In this document: one piece after another, positions 9,180-15,882 of the stretch
Position numbering within the stretch: position 1 is the stretch's first letter
Layout of the letters: the number at the start of each line of letters is the position of its first letter
Assembly: GCA_028277515.1 (NCBI GenBank)
Contig: JANQGC010000235.1
Span: 1 to 18,132, forward strand
Reading direction: 5' to 3'
Length of the DNA: 18,132 bases
Origin: Anaerolineae bacterium
GTDB lineage: Bacteria; Chloroflexota; Anaerolineae; Promineifilales; Promineifilaceae
Translations under genes and position numbers: made by a program
The notes under the pieces: generated by a model
What the model was told of the DNA's origin: nothing
What the model saw: the letters and a program-made list of their open reading frames with translations, nothing else
Databases searched by the model: none

Positions 9180-9923
9180 TTAGGTGACAGGCACTTTCAA
9201 AGTGCCTGTCACCTGTGTATCTTTGCTTATTTCGCCGTCGATAATTTCAATGGTTCGCGGAACCTGGCGAGCCAGGTCCTTGTCATGAGTGACCATCAGA
9301 AAGGTCTTTCCCTGGCCAACCAGATCATTGAAAAGACGAAAAACGGACTCACCCGTATGGCTGTCCAGATTGCCGGTCGGTTCGTCGGCGACAACCAATG
9401 GGGGATCGTTGGCCAGAGCACGGGCGATTGCCGCCCGCTGCTGCTCGCCGCCGGAAACCTGTCCGGGAAGTTTCCGGGCATGGTCACCCAGGCCAACACT
9501 TTCCAGCAGGTGCATGGCGCGTTCTGCTCTTTCCTTGTTTGAATATTTGCCGGCGAAGTCCATCGGTAAGATCACATTTTGTAGCAAGTTGAGAGCGGGC
9601 AACATCTGGAAAAATTGGAAAATGATGCCCACATATTCGCCGCGCCAGGTGGCCAGCTTGTTTTCACTCATTTCGTGTACCTTGCGGCCGGTTACGACGA
9701 CCTCGCCTGATGATGGATGGTCAATACCGGTGATCATATTTAGCAAGGTGGATTTGCCGTTGCCCGAAGGTCCGACAATGGTCACAAACTCTCCTTCTTT
9801 GATTCTAAAGGAGACGCCGTTTAAGATGGTAAGCTGGTCGTCGCCAACGGGGAAGCTCTTGACGACATTATCCACAGCGATAATATGCCCATTTTGATCG
9901 ACTTTGTCGTTGTTATTACTCAT
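9180..9923 (-). CDS. ABC transporter ATP-binding protein (LolD/MacB family)
   Basis: A 247-residue ATPase when started at ATG 9923-9921, which has AGGAAGGG 5-12 nt upstream; an in-frame ATG 22 codons earlier lacks such a site. Walker [10 protein letters not shown] (51-59, Asn in place of the usual Ser), Q-loop Gln103 (IIFQ), signature VSGGEQQ (156-162), Walker B LVVADEP with Glu181, D-loop GNLD, and switch His213 (MVTHD). It pairs with the following FtsX-type permease. The last dozen residues ([11 protein letters not shown]) are encoded by a palindrome (9182-9214) and have no counterpart in typical LolD proteins, so the original C-terminus was probably near EIIDGEI and was extended by a repeat insertion. 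First gene of the ATPase-permease-PLP enzyme operon, with a leader of about 260 nt that includes repeat copy B in opposite orientation. Confidence 0.93.
   Translation of the reverse strand: MSNNNDKVDQNGHIIAVDNVVKSFPVGDDQLTILNGVSFRIKEGEFVTIVGPSGNGKSTLLNMITGIDHPSSGEVVVTGRKVHEMSENKLATWRGEYVGIIFQFFQMLPALNLLQNVILPMDFAGKYSNKERAERAMHLLESVGLGDHARKLPGQVSGGEQQRAAIARALANDPPLVVADEPTGNLDSHTGESVFRLFNDLVGQGKTFLMVTHDKDLARQVPRTIEIIDGEISKDTQVTGTLKVPVT
9182..9214. repeat. 33-bp perfect palindrome at the 3' end of the ABC ATPase gene
   Basis: Arms AGGTGACAGGCACTTT (9182-9197) and its exact reverse complement (9199-9214) around a single central C. It encodes the last residues and the first base of the stop codon of the ATPase on the minus strand. 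It could fold as a strong hairpin between the ATPase and permease cistrons and attenuate or stabilise the upstream message, or it may be a mobile palindromic repeat. Confidence 0.85.
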
Positions 9924-10059
9924 AACACCCTTCCTGTCATTGGGGTGGATTTTGCTTGGTCGGCCGTTGAAGTCTAATGCCGGCCGCATTATTTTCGGTT
10001 CTTGATTATACTACGTTTATTCCGGCAATTGGTTGCGATATAAGAGGATAGTATTTAAA

Positions 10060-10134
10060 GGGTGATTCTAAAGTCGGATATGGTGCCGCGATTTTTTATC
10101 GCGCTGAGGAACGAAATTATGAAATTTCGGTTAC
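10060..10134 (+). repeat. Three-way-junction intergenic repeat, copy B
   Basis: Close sister of copy A (about 87 percent identical over 75 bp). Hairpins CGCGAT-TTTTT-ATCGCG and CGAAATT-ATGA-AATTTCG are intact, while the left outer-stem arm (GGTGCC) has lost full pairing with GGTTAC. It is in the 405-bp gap between the ABC ATPase and the lipoprotein; on the ABC operon transcript it would be present as the reverse complement. Confidence 0.78.
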
Positions 10135-10188
10135 ATCAATCCGTAGCCACATTCAAGATGTCCTTTTTTATTGCTGCTGGCCCTGTTA

Positions 10189-10287
10189 TTATTAAGTAAA
10201 CACTCGAAAGATTTGTCAATTTTTTTCTTGCACCTCTGAAAATCCCATTGGAAAAATTGACAAATCTAATGCAAAACTACTTAATAA
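10189..10287. promoter_or_regulatory. Mirror-image divergent promoter region
   Basis: Both strands read TTGACAAATCT-N11-ACTTAATAA outward from a common centre at 10238. On the plus strand the -35 is TTGACA (10257-10262), spacer 17 bp, -10 CTTAAT (10280-10285), directed at the lipoprotein. On the minus strand the -35 is TTGACA (10219-10214), spacer 17 bp, -10 CTTAAT (10196-10191), directed at the ABC operon. The inner arms extend through T/A tracts (GTCAATTTTTTTC/GGAAAAATTGAC). A further TTGTCAAATTTTTGG half-copy at 10291-10305 lies near the plus-strand start site. The symmetry also suits a shared regulator. Confidence 0.65.
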
Positions 10288-10328
10288 AAGTTGTCAAATT
10301 TTTGGATAGAAGGGGGAGATACATAATC

Positions 10329-12002
10329 GTGAGAGAACATTGGATTTGGCCGGTACTGCTCTTTTTGGGATTGACTTCTTGCTCATTTCTGAGGGGAGTA
10401 GGCAGCCAGGAAAATGGTGAGCAAGCGCCAATTGTTCAGCAAGCAGTTGATGAGACCGCCATTCCAACCACGCTGCCGACTGAAACGAGCACCCCGCCGG
10501 CAACGCCGACGGCCACACAAACACCATCGCCGACGATGACGCCAAGCCCAACGGTGACGCCCAGTCCGACAGCGACGCCGGTGATTGTGCCGGGTGACGT
10601 CAAGGTACAAAAGTTGAGCGGCATTGGTGATGGGGCTTTGGGGGCGGTGCCGGTTGAGCATCCACTGTTCGGCCGGCTCATTATCCTTGATGACATGGTG
10701 GTGCATACTGGTCTACAGTTTAGCTGGGTGGATGATGATCCACAGTCGGCCGTTCTGCGCTTTCGCAACGAAGATAATGTTCTTTTAGAGCGCAAAGCTG
10801 ATATCGATCCCAGTTATAATGAGCTGCCCATCAAAACATTGGAAAATGGAGATGGGGCTGCCTTAAAACGGTATGCCATTCATCTAGACAGCAGTGAACT
10901 ATTTCCAGTTTTTGATGAGATCGAACGCCTGGTCACGTTGGAATTGGCCGATCAGCTAGGCAATAAAACGGCCGTTCAGATATTGATCAGCAAGCATGAT
11001 TACGAAGCGGGATATACAGACCCGGTTTCCCTGGCCAGCCCACAGTATGAACAGTTAATATTAGGGATTGATTGGCAAAGCGAACATTATGCGCCACAGG
11101 GGCGAATGGCCGATTGGATCGACGCCCATCCGGGATTATGGCCGCAGGTGACGATCAATATTGACGGCAGAGAACCCGTGACCTGGCAGCAAATCCGTGA
11201 GAATGAGACGCTGCTGCATGATGAATTGGCAGCGGCGGCGTATGAAGATGGAATAACTTACCGTTATTTTACGGCCGATGGGCAGCAGCAAGTTTTCGCC
11301 CGCGACCAGGTGCCATACTATACAAAGTTCGCGATTGTCCCTGCTCCGAGCGATGAAACGTTGTTTTATACGCTGCGTGCCGGGCGGGACCCCGGCGTGA
11401 CGGGAGAGCTATTACATGAAATGGCCGGGATTGTGCAGCATATGTTCACGAACAGACCGAATTACCTGTACACCCTGGCCGAAAATAAGGCGGTTCATTC
11501 GGTTGCGCCGGGCAAGGATATGCGTGTTCTGCCTGAACTAAGCATACTGGGAGACGATTTTACCGATGTGGTCATTGATGAGGTTGATTTTGGCCAGGCG
11601 ACTGGCGTCGCCATCCTGGAACGCCATCCGGAAATCAGCGCATCGGCGGCTTATTATTTCGATCGGGAAACACCGGCAACCGGTTTCGTCTTGATGCATG
11701 AAATTGTCCACCAAGTCCAGTATATGCTCTATGGCCCCAATTGGGCGGATACCGTGGAGAGATATTATTTAGACTACATGGAACTGCCCGAACGGGAGCG
11801 CATCCCTGATATTGAATATTATGAAACCTCCCCCTGGGAATGGGATGCCTTGCTCACCCCAGCCTGGTTTTCAAGGGGTTCAAACCTTTATGAGCATGTG
11901 GAACCTTATTTTGATTTAGAATTGGGGGAAGGGGGAACAACCATTCGCAGCCATTTACAGCGGCGCTGGGGGGACCCGCTCGATCAATATGAGGGTGGTT
12001 AG
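10329..12002 (+). CDS. Lipoprotein with Thr/Pro linker and HExxH metalloprotease-like domain
   Basis: A 557-residue protein when started at GTG 10329, which has AGGGGGAG 11-18 nt upstream. This start gives a clean lipoprotein signal (MREHWIWPVLLFLGLTSC, Cys18); the earlier in-frame ATG at 10248 would put 27 extra residues before it and falls inside the promoter region. A Thr/Pro/Ser linker (about 54-85) leads to a large domain I do not recognise (about 90-430), predicted mixed alpha/beta. Near the C-terminus FVLMHEIVHQVQ carries HEIVH (457-461), the zinc-binding and catalytic pattern of zincins, followed about 40 residues later by SPWEWDALL, where Glu504 could be the third ligand. Likely anchored outside the membrane. 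Function as a peptidase is an inference from the motif. Divergent from the ABC operon across a symmetric promoter region. Confidence 0.82.
   Translation: MREHWIWPVLLFLGLTSCSFLRGVGSQENGEQAPIVQQAVDETAIPTTLPTETSTPPATPTATQTPSPTMTPSPTVTPSPTATPVIVPGDVKVQKLSGIGDGALGAVPVEHPLFGRLIILDDMVVHTGLQFSWVDDDPQSAVLRFRNEDNVLLERKADIDPSYNELPIKTLENGDGAALKRYAIHLDSSELFPVFDEIERLVTLELADQLGNKTAVQILISKHDYEAGYTDPVSLASPQYEQLILGIDWQSEHYAPQGRMADWIDAHPGLWPQVTINIDGREPVTWQQIRENETLLHDELAAAAYEDGITYRYFTADGQQQVFARDQVPYYTKFAIVPAPSDETLFYTLRAGRDPGVTGELLHEMAGIVQHMFTNRPNYLYTLAENKAVHSVAPGKDMRVLPELSILGDDFTDVVIDEVDFGQATGVAILERHPEISASAAYYFDRETPATGFVLMHEIVHQVQYMLYGPNWADTVERYYLDYMELPERERIPDIEYYETSPWEWDALLTPAWFSRGSNLYEHVEPYFDLELGEGGTTIRSHLQRRWGDPLDQYEGG
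10488..10583 (+). repeat. Thr/Pro-rich low-complexity coding repeat
   Basis: Imperfect tandem codons for TPSPT, TVTPS and similar units inside the lipoprotein gene. They encode a flexible spacer between the membrane anchor and the folded domain, a common design in surface lipoproteins of this style. Confidence 0.8.
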
Positions 12003-12020
12003 GATCAATGAGAACATGAT

Positions 12021-12050
12021 TTGACATAGATAGTTTGGGGGTGCTATCCT
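12021..12050 (+). promoter_or_regulatory. Candidate promoter for the E1-cysS operon
   Basis: TTGACA (12021-12026, consensus) and TATCCT (12045-12050, 4/6) with an 18-bp spacer, located between the lipoprotein stop and the E1-alpha start. A transcript would begin near 12057, some 27-42 nt before the two possible start codons. Confidence 0.5.
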
Positions 12051-12083
12051 CGGCTACGATTACCAGCCTGTGACTGAAACGGC

Positions 12084-13100
12084 ATGGAGGGATTCATTTT
12101 GAGTCCGGATCTTTGGGAATTATATCAACAGATGCTGCGCAGCCGCCTTTTTGAGGAGGCGGTGATTGAACTTTGGGCCGAAGGGCTGATCTTTGGGGAG
12201 ATGCATGTTGGAATTGGGGAGGAGGCTATTGCTGCGGGAGTCATCTCTCACCTGGAGGAAGGGGATGCGTTAGCCCTCGATCACCGTGCCTCGCCGCAGG
12301 TAATTATGCGCGGTCTTGATCCCATATTGGTGTTGAAGGAACTGCTCGGCCGTCCGGATGGTCTATCTGGTGGGCGGGGCGGCCATATGCATCTTCTATC
12401 TGAAGAATATCTGTTGGCCGCCTCCGGCATTGTTGGTTCCTCAGGTCCGGCGGCAGCAGGATTCGCTTTGGCAGCACAATATAATGAGACCAAGGGAGTA
12501 GCAGTTGCTTTTTTTGGCGAGGGAGCGATCAATCAAGGGATGTTGATGGAGTCGCTTAACCTGGCTGTGGTCTGGAAGCTGCCGGTGATTTTTGTGTGTA
12601 AGGATAATGGGTGGGCGATCACGACGCGTTCCGAGCAGTCGATGGGAGCCGAAATCGCGGGGAAGGCCAGGAGTTTTGGCATGCCGGCAGTGAAGATCGA
12701 CGGCCGTGATGTGGTTAACGTTTGGGCGGCCGCTGACCGGTATATTGGACATGCTCGCGAGGGAAATGGACCGGCTTTTATTCACGCCACATGCTCCCGC
12801 CCGGACAGCCATTTATTAGGTGATCTCTTAATGCGCACAGCACGTAGGGAGCAAATACCTGATGTGGGACCGGTCATGCGATCCGCGGCCGGAAAAGGGG
12901 ATTCTCTTAAAGGACGCGTTAAAAACATGAATTGGCTCATGGGGATGTTCCGCCAGGCCCTGCACGATCATCGGTTTGATAAGGATGATCCTTTGGAGCT
13001 GATCCGGCCTCGATTGATGAATGATGAAAAACGTTTGCTGGATCTCGAACGAATGATACAGGAAGAGATGGCTGTTGTCGTCCGGAAAGCGTTAGGATGA
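12084..13100 (+). CDS. Thiamine-diphosphate-dependent dehydrogenase E1 component, alpha subunit
   Basis: A 338-residue E1-alpha of the pyruvate/acetoin/branched-chain 2-oxo-acid dehydrogenase family. Visible: HVGIGEEAIAAG (41-52), DHRAS (66-70), the phosphorylation-loop-like SGGRGGHMH (95-103), and the thiamine diphosphate/Mg motif GEGAIN (145-150) to CKDNGW (172-177). Full length for acetoin-type E1-alpha. It works with the next gene's product as an alpha2beta2 tetramer that decarboxylates a 2-oxo acid or cleaves acetoin. Start choice is open: TTG at 12099 sits 8 nt after a strong GGAGG (12086-12090), while ATG 12084 lacks an evident site; the TTG start gives a product beginning MSPDLWELY, typical of the family. 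The stop overlaps the E1-beta start by 4 bp (ATGA). Confidence 0.92.
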   Translation: MEGFILSPDLWELYQQMLRSRLFEEAVIELWAEGLIFGEMHVGIGEEAIAAGVISHLEEGDALALDHRASPQVIMRGLDPILVLKELLGRPDGLSGGRGGHMHLLSEEYLLAASGIVGSSGPAAAGFALAAQYNETKGVAVAFFGEGAINQGMLMESLNLAVVWKLPVIFVCKDNGWAITTRSEQSMGAEIAGKARSFGMPAVKIDGRDVVNVWAAADRYIGHAREGNGPAFIHATCSRPDSHLLGDLLMRTARREQIPDVGPVMRSAAGKGDSLKGRVKNMNWLMGMFRQALHDHRFDKDDPLELIRPRLMNDEKRLLDLERMIQEEMAVVVRKALG

Positions 13101-14110
13101 AAGAAACAAGTTTTGCCCAGGCCATTAAAGATGCATTGGTGCAGGCCATGATCGCCGATCCACGGGTGTTGATTTTTGGCGAAGATGTGCATGGCCTGCG
13201 GTTTAACCTCTTTATGCGCTTCGGGGAAAAACGGGTGCGGTCAACGCCGATCAGTGAATCCGCATTTCTGGGCGCGGCGGTGACAGCAGCTATGGCGGGG
13301 CTGCGTCCGGTGGTGGAGATTATGTTGGTTGACTATATCGGCGTCGCTCTGGATGCATTAATCAACCATGCGGCCAAGGTTGAAGCGTTTTCCGGTGGGA
13401 AATGGCGCGCGCCGCTGGTCATCCGCACGGCTTGTGGCGGTGGCTATGGGGATGCGGGGCAGCACGAACAGACGTTGTGGGGTTGGTTCCCGCATATTCC
13501 CGGTTTGGCGGTGGTTGTTCCTGCAACCCCTGAAGATGCCGGCCGGTTGATGCTGGCGGCGATTGAGGAACCGGGGCCGGTGATGTTTATGGAGCATAAG
13601 CTGCTGGCCGATTACTGGCTGGATGTGATGGGCAAAGGAGGGCGGGAAACGGTCATATTTGATGTGCCGGAAGCGGGAAGATTTGGTCCGGTTCCCAGTG
13701 AGTGGACCCCGCTGCCCCTGGGCAAAGGGGTTGTGCGCCGTGAAGGGTGGGATTTGACGATGATCAGCGTTGGTGTAGGCGTACACCGGGCGTTGGAGAC
13801 GGCCGAAATCCTGCATCAAGAAGGTATCCAGGCCGGGGTGATCGATCTGCGCTCAGTTTGGCCGTTGGATATTGACCTGGTTTGTGAGGCGGTTGCTAAA
13901 AGCGGCCGGTTGCTGGTCGTTGATGAGGATTATGAGCGGTTCGGTCTGTCAGGTGAATTGGCGGCGATTGTGCTTGAAGCGGGAATTAATCTAAAATTCG
14001 GCCGTGTTTGCACACAGGAAACGATCCCCTATGCGCGCCACCTGGAAGACCAGGTGCTGCCCAATGTGGAGCGGATCAGGCAAGCGGCGATACAGTTGAT
14101 GGAACGTTAA
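13097..14110 (+). CDS. Thiamine-diphosphate-dependent dehydrogenase E1 component, beta subunit
   Basis: A 337-residue E1-beta partner. It has the IFGEDV strand (26-31), TPISESAFLGAAVTAAMAG with the conserved cofactor-activating Glu54, the RPVVE motif (70-74), the G-QHEQ loop with His123 (usually QHSQ), and the C-terminal transketolase-type domain (VIDLRSVWPLDID, LLVVDED, and an ETIPY segment). It is translationally coupled to E1-alpha by an ATGA overlap. E2 (lipoyl acyltransferase) and E3 genes are not next to it: cysS follows 18 nt later. The complex must therefore use E2/E3 encoded elsewhere or act with another acceptor. Substrate cannot be decided; the acetoin or pyruvate branch looks closest by overall style. 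Confidence 0.92.
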   Translation: MKETSFAQAIKDALVQAMIADPRVLIFGEDVHGLRFNLFMRFGEKRVRSTPISESAFLGAAVTAAMAGLRPVVEIMLVDYIGVALDALINHAAKVEAFSGGKWRAPLVIRTACGGGYGDAGQHEQTLWGWFPHIPGLAVVVPATPEDAGRLMLAAIEEPGPVMFMEHKLLADYWLDVMGKGGRETVIFDVPEAGRFGPVPSEWTPLPLGKGVVRREGWDLTMISVGVGVHRALETAEILHQEGIQAGVIDLRSVWPLDIDLVCEAVAKSGRLLVVDEDYERFGLSGELAAIVLEAGINLKFGRVCTQETIPYARHLEDQVLPNVERIRQAAIQLMER

Positions 14111-14128
14111 AGGAAGCGAGCATCATTT

Positions 14129-15502
14129 ATGAAATTACACCTTTATGATACATACACCCGCAGCAAACGGAAATTTGAACCGTTAAATCCACCCGATGTG
14201 GGTCTCTACGCCTGTGGATTGACCGTTTATGATTACGCCCACATCGGTAATTTGCGAACTTATGTGTTCGAGGATATTTTGCGCCGCGTGTTGGAATTTA
14301 ATGGTTACACGGTCAGGCATGTGATCAATATTACTGATGTCGGGCACCTTGTATCCGACGCCGATGAAGGCGAGGATAAAATGGAGAAGGGGTCGCGGCG
14401 CACCGGGAAAACGGCCTGGGAGATCGCCGAAGCATTCAGTTCGGCATTTATGGATGATTTCCAGCAATTAAATATCCTGGACCCCACGATTTGGTGCAAA
14501 GCGACGGATCATATCGGCGAACAAATCGAGATGATCCGCTGCATCGAAGAAAAGGGATTCACCTATCGCACCACGGATGGCATCTATTTCGACACATCTA
14601 TGATGGAGGATTACGGCTATCTGGCTCGACTGGATGTCAGTGGATTAGAAGCCGGATCGCGGGTGGAGATGGGCGAGAAGCGTCAGCCGACGGATTTCGC
14701 TTTGTGGAAGTTCAGCCCGCCGGACCAGAAGCGGCAAATGGAGTGGGATAGTCCCTGGGGCATTGGTTTCCCCGGCTGGCATATTGAATGCTCGGCGATG
14801 GCAGCCAAATATCTTGGCCAGTTCTTTGATATTCACTGCGGTGGCGAGGACCATATCCCGGTGCACCACACCAATGAAATCGCCCAAACTCAGGCTTGTT
14901 ATGGGACCAAACTGGCCAATTTTTGGATGCATGGTTACTTTTTACAGTTCAGTGGTGAAAAGATGAGTAAGTCTCGCGGCGAATTTCTACGCCTGCAAAC
15001 GTTAATCGACCGCGATATTGACCCGCTGGCGTACCGTTACTTTTTACTCAATGCCAATTATCGTTCCAAATTGAGATTTTCCTGGGAAAGCCTGGAAGGG
15101 ACTGCGAAGGCGTTAAATCGCCTGCGCAGGTCTGTTTATGAATTAGGAGAAGCTGGACCGGCCGATGAGGCGATGCTGGACGCCTTCCAGGAGCGGATTA
15201 ATGATGATTTAAATATGCCGCGGGCGTTGGCTTTGACCTGGGATCTGCTGGGTAGCGATCTGCCGGCCGGCGTGAAGAAAGGGACGATTCTACAGTTTGA
15301 CCGTGTGTTTGGGTTGGGTTTGGCTGATTGGCAGCCAAAAGAAGCGATGATCCCGCCGGAAATATTGAGCCTGGTTGACCAGCGAACGGCGGCGAGGGCT
15401 AACAAGGATTGGGGCGAAGCGGACCGGCTGCGGGAGATGGTTGCCGAGGCCGGGTATGAGATTGAAGATACGGTCGAGGGGCCGCGGGTGCGGAAGAAAT
15501 AG
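14129..15502 (+). CDS. cysS: Cysteine--tRNA ligase
   Basis: A 457-residue class I aminoacyl-tRNA synthetase that charges tRNA-Cys. Zinc-site residues Cys29, Cys221 (HIECSAMA), His246 and Glu250 distinguish it; the HIGH-type motif is HIGN (38-41) and KMSKS is at 278-282. The central [16 protein letters not shown] and FWMHGYF blocks are typical, as is the C-terminal DALR-like region with [12 protein letters not shown] and [19 protein letters not shown]. Length is standard. AAGGAAG lies about 13 nt before ATG. The 18-nt gap to E1-beta suggests read-through transcription. MshC-type cysteine ligase, a paralogue, is unlikely because the tRNA-binding C-terminal part is complete. Confidence 0.97.
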   Translation: MKLHLYDTYTRSKRKFEPLNPPDVGLYACGLTVYDYAHIGNLRTYVFEDILRRVLEFNGYTVRHVINITDVGHLVSDADEGEDKMEKGSRRTGKTAWEIAEAFSSAFMDDFQQLNILDPTIWCKATDHIGEQIEMIRCIEEKGFTYRTTDGIYFDTSMMEDYGYLARLDVSGLEAGSRVEMGEKRQPTDFALWKFSPPDQKRQMEWDSPWGIGFPGWHIECSAMAAKYLGQFFDIHCGGEDHIPVHHTNEIAQTQACYGTKLANFWMHGYFLQFSGEKMSKSRGEFLRLQTLIDRDIDPLAYRYFLLNANYRSKLRFSWESLEGTAKALNRLRRSVYELGEAGPADEAMLDAFQERINDDLNMPRALALTWDLLGSDLPAGVKKGTILQFDRVFGLGLADWQPKEAMIPPEILSLVDQRTAARANKDWGEADRLREMVAEAGYEIEDTVEGPRVRKK

Positions 15503-15528
15503 ATAAAAGTCGAATAAAAGTGACTGTT

Positions 15529-15567
15529 TATGAAATAATTAAGCCGATTCTTAAGAATAATTTCATA
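15529..15567. terminator. A+T-rich hairpin after cysS, possible terminator
   Basis: An interrupted inverted repeat: outer arms TATGAAAT/ATTTCATA (8 bp) and inner arms TTAAG/CTTAA around CCGATT. It starts 27 nt after the cysS stop. No strong T tract follows, so function is uncertain. Confidence 0.4.
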
Positions 15568-15625
15568 AATATAGGAAGATCAAAGAAGTGTAATTAAATT
15601 GACAATAAATACGCTCTAAAATGAG

Positions 15626-15751
15626 TAGCAACCCGGTACTTCTACAATGAGAAGATTAATTGGACGCTGATTCACGCTGATGACGCTGAATTTTTTATCT
15701 GCGTAAATCCGCTCTTGTCCGCGTCCTATATCTAAACTGCCGGGTAGCTAG
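15626..15751. mobile_element. Small non-autonomous transposon-like element (MITE) with 9-bp target duplication
   Basis: 126 bp with terminal inverted repeats TAGCAACCCGG (15626-15636) and CCGGGTAGCTA (15740-15750), which match at 10 of 11 positions. It is flanked by the perfect direct repeat TAAAATGAG at 15617-15625 and 15752-15760, read as the target-site duplication. Inside sits a second imperfect palindrome bounded by GGACGC (15662) and GCGTCC (15726) with three tandem ACGCTGA units. It has no coding capacity, so movement would need a transposase supplied elsewhere. It occupies much of the 380-bp gap between cysS and the SGNH-domain gene. Confidence 0.75.
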
Positions 15752-15802
15752 TAAAATGAGGGCGGTCATTATAGAGTTAGGGGCGGGGACAATTAAAGAT
15801 AA

Positions 15803-15831
15803 TTAGTAAAATCAGACTGACGTCGTATAGT
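15803..15831 (+). promoter_or_regulatory. Weak candidate promoter for the SGNH-domain gene
   Basis: TATAGT (15826-15831, overlapping TATTAT) with a poor -35 (TTAGTA, 3/6) 17 bp upstream. It lies about 50 bp before the start codon and just downstream of the MITE; part of the sequence (GTATAGTATT) is the same as at the hybrid kinase promoter. Confidence 0.3.
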
Positions 15832-15882
15832 ATTATATTGACGATTGGGTCCTCAAAACATCGACTGAGGAATAGACTGCAC

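Noticed and set aside
8844..9542. Plus-strand 232-residue reading frame
   Set aside because: Antisense to the permease and ATPase, whose motifs are unmistakable on the other strand.
10248..10328. N-terminal extension of the lipoprotein from ATG 10248
   Set aside because: It overlaps the promoter boxes, lacks a ribosome site, and would hide the lipoprotein signal; GTG 10329 has a strong site at good spacing.
10488..10583. Short repeated units resembling a CRISPR array
   Set aside because: The units are 6-15 bp codon repeats in frame with a Thr/Pro linker, with no spacers.
13358..13819. Minus-strand 153-residue reading frame
   Set aside because: Antisense to E1-beta, basic and low in recognisable motifs; a shadow of a G+C-rich gene.
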